From contig JAZDGL010000021.1 of NCBI GenBank assembly GCA_043806975.1, positions 1 to 16,105 of the forward strand: DNA of 16,105 bases. Direction: 5' to 3'. Within the stretch, counting starts at the first letter, position 1, and each line of letters opens with the position of its first letter. The DNA is from JAZDGL01 sp043806975. GTDB lineage: Bacteria > Patescibacteriota > Minisyncoccia > CAYZDR01. Below the pieces are notes generated by a model that was given only the letters and a program-made list of their open reading frames with translations, did no database searches and was not told the DNA's origin. Made by a program: the position numbers and the translations under genes. Positions 6,477 to 12,826 of the stretch are shown piece by piece.

Positions 6477-8315
6477 ATGTTGAATGCGGCGCAGCAAATA
6501 AAAGAGAAGCTGGATATTGTGGAAGTTATTCAAGACTATGTGCAACTAACTAAAAGCGGGGTGAATTTTAAAGCGTGCTGTCCTTTTCATAATGAAAAAA
6601 CTCCCTCGTTTGTCGTGAGCCAAGAAAAGCAAATTTGGCATTGTTTCGGGTGCGGACTTGGCGGGGATGTATTTAATTTTATAATGCAAATTGAGGGAAC
6701 TGAGTTTAAAGATGCTTTGCGGATTTTAGCCGAAAGAGCAGGTGTTAAGCTAGAAAAACAGCAAATGCAGGCTTATTCTGAAAAAAATTCTCTTGAAAAA
6801 ATTTTAAAGCAGTCTGCGCTTTATTTTCAAAACCAGCTTATAAATAGTTCCGAAGGTAAAGCTGCTTTGAATTATCTTTTGAATGAGCGGGGGATTAAAA
6901 AAGAGTTGGTTGAAAAATTTTCAATTGGATACGCGCCGAATCAGTGGAGTGTTCTTTCGCAATTTTTATCTGCGCAGGGAGAAAAAAAAGACAATATCGT
7001 CAAAACAGGAATGTCTTTTCAGAAAGATTCCAACCCGAGCGTTTTGATTGATCGCTTTCGCGGTAGGATAATGTTCCCGATTTTTAGCCAGCAAGGTCAA
7101 ATTGTTGGGTTTAGCGGAAGAATTTTTCCGCCAGCGTATAACGGGCAAGATATAAGCAGTGTTGGTAAATATATAAATTCTCCGCAAACGGCGCTGTTTA
7201 ATAAAAGCTTGTTGCTTTACGGTTTGGACAAGGCAAAAACCGCTATTCGCAAAGAAAATTGCGCGATTATTGTGGAGGGACAGATGGATGTTATTGCGTC
7301 TTTTCAGGCAGGAGTGGAAAATGCGGTTGCTTCTTCCGGGACTGCTTTAACGGTGGAACAGCTTCAAATTTTGAGGCATTTGTGCGATAAAATTGTCATT
7401 GCTTTTGATACTGATGAAGCGGGGATAAAAGCGGCGCAAAAAGGTATTGACTTGGCTTTGAATTTAGGGTTTAATATAAGTATAGTGAAAAATTTAGGGA
7501 AAAAAGATGCCGCCGATTTAGTTAAGGAAAATCCTCAGCTTTGGAAAGAGGCGGTGAGCGGCAATCAAAGCATAATTGATTTTTATTTTGCTATAGCATT
7601 TAAAAATTTCAATTCCCAAAGCGTGGAAGATAAAAAAAGAGCGGCGAAGCAAGTTCTTCCTGCAATCGCAAAAATTTCCAATCATATTGAAAGGGCTCAT
7701 TATATTCATAAATTGGCAGAAAAACTTTCTTTGAGCGAGAAGGTTTTAGAGAATGCTTTATCAGAAATTTCTAATCAGTCCGCTGGGCAGATTGTTAAAA
7801 GTAAAACAAGCCAAAAGCCAAATTCAGATCCGTCTTGTTCTGCGAAAAAAACGAAGCAAGATTTTTTGGAGGAAGATGTTTTGTCGCGGGTTATTAACAG
7901 AAAATTTAGCGATATAAATTATTTAGCGGAAAACGATTTCTCTCCTGATATTTTCAAAAACAGCGTTCATAATAAAATTGCCCGAGTCATTTGGGGAATA
8001 ATTCAAAAAGGCGGGCAAATAGAAAAAGAAATTTTGCAGGAAGCGTTTGATGGTGATGAAAAATTGAAAAGCGCGTTGAATTATTTGTTGATTTTAGAGG
8101 AAAGCGTTGACGGAGAAAATCCAGCGGAAGATTTTAAGAAAAGTTTTAACCAGCTGAAAGCTTCATCGATCAGACAAATTTTAAAAAGTATAAGCGGCGA
8201 CATTAAGCAGGCGGAATTAAGAAAAGATAAAGAAACGCTAAACATTTTAATAGAAGAATTTGAAAGATTTTCTAAAAAACTTATAAGCCTTGAAAAGCAA
8301 AATCTCAATGGCTAG
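6477..8315 (+). CDS. dnaG: DNA primase DnaG
   Basis: A 612-residue primase that makes RNA primers at the replication fork. The N-terminal CHC2 zinc domain has C35, H38, C56 and C59 (CPFHNEKTPSF, HCFGCG). The polymerase core includes DRFRGRIMFPI (192-202), and the TOPRIM fold has E267 in VEGQMD (266-271) and D311/D313 in FDTDEAG (310-316). The region after about 460 should be the helicase-binding domain, which is divergent. EGQMD replaces the more usual EGYMD, and the catalytic Glu and Asp are kept. The length is normal. ATG 6477 gives the family N-terminus and lies 10 nt after AGAGAGGA. It has its own promoter and is followed 56 bp later by rpoD, the dnaG-rpoD half of the classical macromolecular-synthesis operon; rpsU is not in front of it. 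The stop is TAG. Confidence 0.97.
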   Translation: MLNAAQQIKEKLDIVEVIQDYVQLTKSGVNFKACCPFHNEKTPSFVVSQEKQIWHCFGCGLGGDVFNFIMQIEGTEFKDALRILAERAGVKLEKQQMQAYSEKNSLEKILKQSALYFQNQLINSSEGKAALNYLLNERGIKKELVEKFSIGYAPNQWSVLSQFLSAQGEKKDNIVKTGMSFQKDSNPSVLIDRFRGRIMFPIFSQQGQIVGFSGRIFPPAYNGQDISSVGKYINSPQTALFNKSLLLYGLDKAKTAIRKENCAIIVEGQMDVIASFQAGVENAVASSGTALTVEQLQILRHLCDKIVIAFDTDEAGIKAAQKGIDLALNLGFNISIVKNLGKKDAADLVKENPQLWKEAVSGNQSIIDFYFAIAFKNFNSQSVEDKKRAAKQVLPAIAKISNHIERAHYIHKLAEKLSLSEKVLENALSEISNQSAGQIVKSKTSQKPNSDPSCSAKKTKQDFLEEDVLSRVINRKFSDINYLAENDFSPDIFKNSVHNKIARVIWGIIQKGGQIEKEILQEAFDGDEKLKSALNYLLILEESVDGENPAEDFKKSFNQLKASSIRQILKSISGDIKQAELRKDKETLNILIEEFERFSKKLISLEKQNLNG

Positions 8316-8371
8316 TTTAAATAATAATAGGGTTTGCACACTTAACAACGCAAATTCTGAATAAAAATAAT

Positions 8372-9721
8372 ATGCCAAAAATTGCTATTAAGAAAAAAAT
8401 GAAGATTGAGAAAAAAGAAGCAAAGAAAGACAAGAAAATTTCTTCCAAAAAAGATTTTTTTGGAAAATCTAAACAGCCGAAAATTAAGCAGAAAAAAGCA
8501 GTTAAGCCGCTAAAAGCCCAAGCGCATAGCGGTAAAATTTCAAAAAAGCCGGCAAGAAATACAATGAAAGAAGCTTTGCAAAAAGCTCAGGCGAGGCTTT
8601 CTAAGAAAAACAAGAAAATTGAATCTGAAAAGACCAAAGAAGATAGAAAAAAAGATTTGATAGTGGCGAAGCAGGATTTGTTTGAACAGGGAAAACAAAG
8701 AGGTTTTGTGACAGAAACAGAAATAATGCAGATTTTCCCTAATCCAGAGAATGACATAAGCGGGCTGGAAGAAATTTATGCGGAGCTGGAAGGAGAGGGA
8801 ATTCGGGTGGAAGAAACTCCGAATTTGATTGAAATGGCGGATGAGAAAGTGGATTTTCCCAAGAAAGCGGTTGCGCTGGAAGGAATTTCAAGCGATTCTG
8901 TGCAGATGTATTTAAGAGAGATCGGCAAGGTGGCGCTTTTAACGATGGAAGAGGAAGTTATGCTGGCAAAAAGAATTGAAAGCGGCGATCAATCTGCGAA
9001 ACAACGATTAACAGAGGCAAATTTGCGCTTGGTGGTTAACATTGCCAAAAAATATGTAGGCAGAAGCTCGAACCTTTCACTACTTGATTTAATTCAAGAG
9101 GGGAATATCGGGCTTTTTCGGGCTGTGGATAAGTTTGATTATCACAAGGGCTATAAATTTTCAACTTACGCGACTTGGTGGATAAAGCAGTCAATTACGC
9201 GCGCAATTGCGGATCAATCTAGAACAATTCGCATACCTGTCCATATGGTTGAGACGATCAATAAATTTACGCAAGTGCGGCGCAGGCTTTCGCAGGATTT
9301 AGGGAGAGAGCCGCTGCCAGAAGAAATAGCGCTGGAAATGAATATGGAAGTGGAAAAAGTGAGGCATATTATTGAGGTGAGTCAGGAGGTAATTTCTGTG
9401 GATGCCCCGCTTGCAGGAGGAGAGGGCGATGATATGGGGACTTTATCGGAGTTTATTCCTGCTTCTGATGAGATTTTGCCTAATCAGGCGGCAGGAAGAA
9501 AGCTTTTGGAGGATCATGTGCAAGAGGTCTTGCAGGATTTGTCTCCTCGTGAACAGAAAATTTTGCGAATGAGATTCGGGCTTGATGACGGGGTGACCCA
9601 TACTTTGGAGGAAATTGGGCGGGAGTTTGGCGTTACGCGAGAAAGAATTAGGCAGATTGAAGCAAAAGCGCTGGATAAAATCCGCGAGCATCATTTTTTG
9701 AAAAAGCTGAAAGATTATTAA
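8372..9721 (+). CDS. rpoD: Primary RNA polymerase sigma factor RpoD
   Basis: A 449-residue sigma-70 factor that directs RNA polymerase to -10/-35 promoters like those seen in this window. Residues 1-95 are an unusual Lys-rich, low-complexity extension. Residues 96-150 match region 1.1 (GFVTETEIMQIFP...LEGEGIRVEE), 174-206 region 1.2 (DSVQMYLREIGKVALL), 209-285 region 2 with RLVVNIAKKYVGR and FSTYATWWIKQSITRAI, about 286-360 region 3, and 385-446 region 4 with the -35-binding helix-turn-helix TLEEIGREFGVTRERIRQIE. The full set of regions and the strong conservation mark it as the housekeeping factor. It follows dnaG by 56 bp and is probably cotranscribed, since the spacer has no clear promoter or Shine-Dalgarno. 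The start is the first Met; a start at M65 would remove most of the basic tail, but the reading frame upstream is continuous and codon use is uniform. Confidence 0.97.
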   Translation: MPKIAIKKKMKIEKKEAKKDKKISSKKDFFGKSKQPKIKQKKAVKPLKAQAHSGKISKKPARNTMKEALQKAQARLSKKNKKIESEKTKEDRKKDLIVAKQDLFEQGKQRGFVTETEIMQIFPNPENDISGLEEIYAELEGEGIRVEETPNLIEMADEKVDFPKKAVALEGISSDSVQMYLREIGKVALLTMEEEVMLAKRIESGDQSAKQRLTEANLRLVVNIAKKYVGRSSNLSLLDLIQEGNIGLFRAVDKFDYHKGYKFSTYATWWIKQSITRAIADQSRTIRIPVHMVETINKFTQVRRRLSQDLGREPLPEEIALEMNMEVEKVRHIIEVSQEVISVDAPLAGGEGDDMGTLSEFIPASDEILPNQAAGRKLLEDHVQEVLQDLSPREQKILRMRFGLDDGVTHTLEEIGREFGVTRERIRQIEAKALDKIREHHFLKKLKDY

Positions 9722-9756
9722 ATCATAACCAAAAGTTAATAGTTTTTTTATATTCT

Positions 9757-9778
9757 AAAATCGGGAATGCGGTTTTTT
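9757..9778 (+). terminator. Possible weak terminator after rpoD
   Basis: AAAATCG (9757-9763) pairs with CGGTTTT (9770-9776) around a 6-nt loop, with one T-G pair, followed by TTATTTT. It is in the right place, 36 bp after the rpoD stop, but thermodynamically weak. Confidence 0.4.
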
Positions 9779-9811
9779 ATTTTGAGGATAATTTTTGGGC
9801 GGGGCTTATTT

Positions 9812-10027
9812 GGTAACTGCTCACTGTCTTATTTGTCATCCCGACCGAGCCCTGCCTGTATTCAGGCAAAGGCGAGTGGAGGGATCCCTTAAATATAATA
9901 TGCGCAATATTTTAAGTTTTCTGCAAAAAAATATTAAAGAGACTCCTCCGCTCGTAATTTCTGCTTTGCTAGCAGAAATTACTTCGGTCGGAGTGACAAT
10001 GAAAAAAGAGGTTGGCGAGCAGTTACC
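9812..10027. mobile_element. MITE-like element 2, nested terminal inverted repeats
   Basis: The outer ends GGTAACTGCTC (9812-9822) and GAGCAGTTACC (10017-10027) are the same as in element 1. The inner pair differs: TGTCATCCCGACCGAG (from 9834) against CTTCGGTCGGAGTGACA (ending about 9998). The interior has AAATATAATATGCGC...and TTTCTGCTTTGCTAGCAGAAAT hairpins, plus a nested GCCTG/CAGGC palindrome at 9854-9867. It is non-coding. The right end is 11 bp before the -35 of the wzz-like gene. Confidence 0.8.
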
Positions 10028-10038
10028 GTATCTTGCTA

Positions 10039-10067
10039 TTGACTTTTTATGATATTTAGTGTATCTT
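10039..10067 (+). promoter_or_regulatory. Promoter of the wzz-like gene, possibly leaderless
   Basis: TTGACT (10039-10044), a 17-bp spacer and TATCTT (10062-10067). The predicted start, about 10074, is at most 2 nt before ATG 10076. The promoter would lie on and past the alternative ATG at 10049, which argues against that start. Confidence 0.55.
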
Positions 10068-10075
10068 TCAAATCA

Positions 10076-10813
10076 ATGAAAAAGACATTTTTAAACAGGC
10101 ATAAAATATCGGTAATTTTAGCGTTTTCGTTGGGAGCGGCTTTTTTCGGCGCTACTTTATTTTTTGTCAGAAAATATCAGTCAAAAACAGAGCTTTTGGT
10201 AATACAAAAGCAAAATAATTGGAGAATTGATGACGCTTATTCTGCCGCAAAGTCCGCAGAGAGCATTTCCTCTATTTTGGCGCATATAATTGAAACTACA
10301 TCTTTTTTGGATAGAGTAATGAATTCGGGTTATTCATTGGATAAGAGTATTTTAAAAAGCGCTGATTTGGAAGAGAGAAAAAAAGATTGGGACGAAATGG
10401 TTGAGGTAAAAACAGTGAAAAATTCAGGCGTAATTAGGCTGAAAGTTTTTCATAAAGAAAAAGAACAGGCGGAAAACTTTGCAAGCGCGATTGCTTATGT
10501 TTTGTCGCAGAAATCTGATCAATATCATGGAGGAGGCGATAGGGTGGAGATAAAATTGGTGGATGGACCGATTACTTCTTTCAGGACAGTTGCTCCAATT
10601 GCGATTGTGAATTTGATTTTAGGAATTTTGTTAGGATTGGGGATTGGATATTTATTTGAAAGAAAAAGCAAGGTTGAAACAATTTCAAATCGTTTTAATC
10701 TTGCTAATTCTTTGACAAAGGGAATGCCCGGAACTGGCGGAGCGGAGCTGGGGAGCAGTTTTGCCCCAAGTTTTAGAAATTCTGGACCGCCAGAAAATTT
10801 ACCGGGAGTATAA
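10076..10813 (+). CDS. Wzz-like polysaccharide co-polymerase / chain-length determinant protein
   Basis: With start 10076 the protein has 245 residues: a short basic N-terminus (MKKTFLNRHK), a first membrane helix (about 11-31), an extracytoplasmic domain of about 140 residues with beta and helical stretches, a Pro-containing second helix (about 172-194), and a cytoplasmic tail. That is the layout of Wzz/capsule chain-length regulators, which set glycan length together with a Wzy-type polymerase. No Walker kinase motif follows, so it is not a full Wzc-type kinase. The tail from about 214 is Gly/Pro/Ser-rich and looks disordered. An upstream in-frame ATG (10049) would add nine residues, but the likely promoter covers it. 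No Shine-Dalgarno is visible at either start. The gene begins the envelope block and is followed 26 bp later by a lipoprotein, then by the O-antigen ligase family gene. Sequence similarity to named Wzz proteins is weak; the call rests mainly on topology and context. Confidence 0.65.
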   Translation: MKKTFLNRHKISVILAFSLGAAFFGATLFFVRKYQSKTELLVIQKQNNWRIDDAYSAAKSAESISSILAHIIETTSFLDRVMNSGYSLDKSILKSADLEERKKDWDEMVEVKTVKNSGVIRLKVFHKEKEQAENFASAIAYVLSQKSDQYHGGGDRVEIKLVDGPITSFRTVAPIAIVNLILGILLGLGIGYLFERKSKVETISNRFNLANSLTKGMPGTGGAELGSSFAPSFRNSGPPENLPGV

Positions 10814-10839
10814 AAGAATTTTTTAGGAGGGAGAGGGGT

Positions 10840-11367
10840 ATGTATAGAAAACGATTTTTCGGAGTTTGTTTGGCGGTGCTTTTTTTTAGTTTTTTCGGTT
10901 GTGCGCGAATTATAATCGCAGAGGGAGAATTCCCTCTGCAAGAGGAGTTTGAGTATTTGGAGCTTCCTGCGACTACTCAGTCTCAGTCGCAGGAGGGGGG
11001 AGATCTTCTTTCGGGATATTTTATTGTCCCGAGGGGATGGTGCCCGAATCAGGTGGCTAGCCACCTGGAGAGGGAATATTATCTTGAAAGCTTTGGGTGT
11101 AAGGAATTCAGGTGGCTTTACCGGGATTTCTTGCACGGCACGGCTCCTAAAAATTACCTGTATGCGGGGGATAGTCTGCCTCTAAACAGGCTAAACCCTT
11201 ATAGACAGGTTTTTAGGGAGCAGCCTTTGCCTCCTGTCCCTACTCCTGTGGTCAAATCTCGTCGAAGAGTGGCGAGATTTGAAGTTAGTGTCCCTTTATG
11301 GATGGTTCAGCCGGGCAACCCCCCGACTGGGCATCCACAAGGAGGGAGAAAAAGGATAGATCCTTAA
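10840..11367 (+). CDS. Lipoprotein with a divergent LysM-like stretch
   Basis: A 175-residue predicted lipoprotein. The signal peptide MYRKRFFGVCLAVLFFSFFG ends at C21 in a loose lipobox (SFFGC). Residues 59-116 read like a stretched LysM domain: GYFIVPRGWCPNQVASHL, then RWLYRDFLHGTAPKNYLYAG and DSLPL, matching the Y-x-V-x-x-G...IA...I-x-x-G-x-x-L rhythm of this peptidoglycan-binding fold; two extra Cys (68 and 87) are present. The C-terminus is Pro/Arg-rich. LysM identity is inferred by eye. A very strong Shine-Dalgarno, AGGAGGGAGAGGGG, lies directly upstream, unlike most genes here, and the coding sequence is clearly richer in G and C (GGG, AGG, CCT, CCC codons). It follows the wzz-like gene by 26 bp and ends before a strong terminator. 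It may tether surface glycan or wall material; no specific role can be shown. Confidence 0.75.
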   Translation: MYRKRFFGVCLAVLFFSFFGCARIIIAEGEFPLQEEFEYLELPATTQSQSQEGGDLLSGYFIVPRGWCPNQVASHLEREYYLESFGCKEFRWLYRDFLHGTAPKNYLYAGDSLPLNRLNPYRQVFREQPLPPVPTPVVKSRRRVARFEVSVPLWMVQPGNPPTGHPQGGRKRIDP

Positions 11368-11395
11368 TCCTTTTTTTAACCCCCTGAATTTTTAG

Positions 11396-11432
11396 AAGCG
11401 GTCAGAGCCTTAGAGGTTCGACCGCTTTTTTT
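11396..11432 (+). terminator. Intrinsic terminator after the wzz-like/lipoprotein operon
   Basis: AAGCGGTC (11396-11403) pairs perfectly with GACCGCTT (11420-11427). The inner part GAGCC/GGTTC adds five more pairs after a bulged A, and seven T residues follow (11426-11432). It is the best terminator in the window and separates the lipoprotein from the next promoter, 11 bp downstream. Confidence 0.9.
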
Positions 11433-11442
11433 GTTGCGCATC

Positions 11443-11471
11443 TTGACATTTTATCATTTTTCTGATATAAA
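11443..11471 (+). promoter_or_regulatory. Strong promoter of the O-antigen ligase family gene, possibly leaderless
   Basis: TTGACA (11443-11448), a spacer of exactly 17 bp and TATAAA (11466-11471) form a near-consensus sigma-70 promoter. The start codon at 11481 lies only 9 nt after the -10, so transcription should begin at or within about 2 nt of the ATG, leaving no room for a Shine-Dalgarno. Confidence 0.85.
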
Positions 11472-11480
11472 GAGACTTAT

Positions 11481-12821
11481 ATGGAAAGAAACAGCCAAAT
11501 AAGAAAACAAGCGATAAAAAAGGCGGCATTTTGGGCAATTGCGGTTTTCTCGGCTTTTATAGCGTTTATCCCGTATATTCCAATCGGAAATTTCGGTTTT
11601 AGCGCCGACGATTTTTTGTTTTTATTGATAATTTTAATAGGGCTGGCGGCATTATTTTTTCTTAAATTTGAAAATTTTGGTTTTACAGTAAAAAAGACTC
11701 CTTTTCTGTATCCATTATTGGCTTTGATTTTAGCGGGGGTCTTGTCCAGTGTTTATAATATAATTAACATAGAAAATTCGGTTGATTTTTTTTCTATGAT
11801 CGCAAAGGGTCCGGCGAGGTATTTTTTTACGCTGTTGTTTTTAATTTTGGCTTATTATTTTATAGAATCAAAAAAGCAAGTTGAAACTGTTTTGGCGATT
11901 TTGATTTTTGCCAGCGTTCTTGAAAGCGCATTTGCGATAGGCGCTTTTTTGTTGTCGTGGCAAGGACTTTTTAATATTGGAATTGCGACATCAAGAAGCT
12001 ATTCTGTTCTGGACGGCATAGTGAGCGGGCGGGCGAATGGCACATTTGGTTCGGTTTTGGAAAATTTCGTAGGAAGCAATCTCTTGGCGGCCTATTTGAT
12101 TATTTTAATTCCAATTTCAATTTCATTTTTTATAATTTCAAAGAAGCTGTGGCAAAAATTCTTAATTGGATTGGCGATTATTTTACAAACAGTGTGCCTT
12201 TGCTTAACTTATACGCGAACGAGTATAGTGTATTTGATTTTTGTGTTGTTTTTTTTCGCTTGGGCATTGAAGGAAAAGAAAATCCAAAGAGAATTTGTGT
12301 ATTCAATTGTTGTTGTGGCGCTAATTTTTTCCTTGTTTATTCCGGGTTTGGCGCAAAGATTTATTCAAGATTCTACAAACCGTTTAGATATTTGGAAATC
12401 GGCAGCGTTAGTAGTTAAGGAATATCCAGTTTGGGGAACAGGACCTGGACGATTTTTGGAGGAGCTTTCTAGCGGGATTATTCGTTATGAGGTTTTTACT
12501 TTTGACACGGAAGTGCTTACCCCGCACAATTTCTTTTTATATTCTTGGGCGACTTTGGGGATTTTTGGGCTATTGGCGGTGCTTTGGATTTGCTGGAGGG
12601 CGGCAAAGGATTTGCGAGCGGGCTTTGAAAAATGCGTTAATTTTAGGGAAAGAGTGATTTTCGCGGGAATTATGAGCGGATGCCTCGGTTTTTTCTTTCA
12701 GAATTTTACAAATAATTTTTTGTTTGTTCCCACGGTTGCGACTTATTTTTGGCTTTTGTATGCGCTGGGGGTTAAGTATGGTGAAGATGTAAATCAAAAA
12801 TTAGGAAATTTTTTAAGTTAA
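11481..12821 (+). CDS. O-antigen ligase / Wzy-type polymerase family membrane protein
   Basis: A 446-residue integral membrane protein with about 11-12 hydrophobic segments and one larger extracytoplasmic loop (about 290-350), the layout of the WaaL/Wzy superfamily. Family landmarks are visible: GRANGTFGSVLENFVGSNLL (183-202), the Arg-containing TYTRTS (243-248), NRLDIWKSA (300-308), GTGPGRF (319-325) and TPHNFFL (347-353), where H349 matches the conserved loop histidine. Ligases transfer lipid-linked glycan to an acceptor and polymerases join repeat units; sequence alone does not separate them. Without signs of lipopolysaccharide genes, polymerisation or transfer to a protein or wall acceptor is as likely as true O-antigen ligation. 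It has its own strong promoter, and the GT4 gene follows after 5 bp, so they form an operon. Stop TAA. Confidence 0.88.
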   Translation: MERNSQIRKQAIKKAAFWAIAVFSAFIAFIPYIPIGNFGFSADDFLFLLIILIGLAALFFLKFENFGFTVKKTPFLYPLLALILAGVLSSVYNIINIENSVDFFSMIAKGPARYFFTLLFLILAYYFIESKKQVETVLAILIFASVLESAFAIGAFLLSWQGLFNIGIATSRSYSVLDGIVSGRANGTFGSVLENFVGSNLLAAYLIILIPISISFFIISKKLWQKFLIGLAIILQTVCLCLTYTRTSIVYLIFVLFFFAWALKEKKIQREFVYSIVVVALIFSLFIPGLAQRFIQDSTNRLDIWKSAALVVKEYPVWGTGPGRFLEELSSGIIRYEVFTFDTEVLTPHNFFLYSWATLGIFGLLAVLWICWRAAKDLRAGFEKCVNFRERVIFAGIMSGCLGFFFQNFTNNFLFVPTVATYFWLLYALGVKYGEDVNQKLGNFLS

Positions 12822-12826
12822 TTTTT

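Noticed and set aside
9795..10052. 85-codon plus-strand frame between rpoD and the wzz-like gene
   Set aside because: It lies almost wholly in MITE-like element 2 and has no protein-like features.
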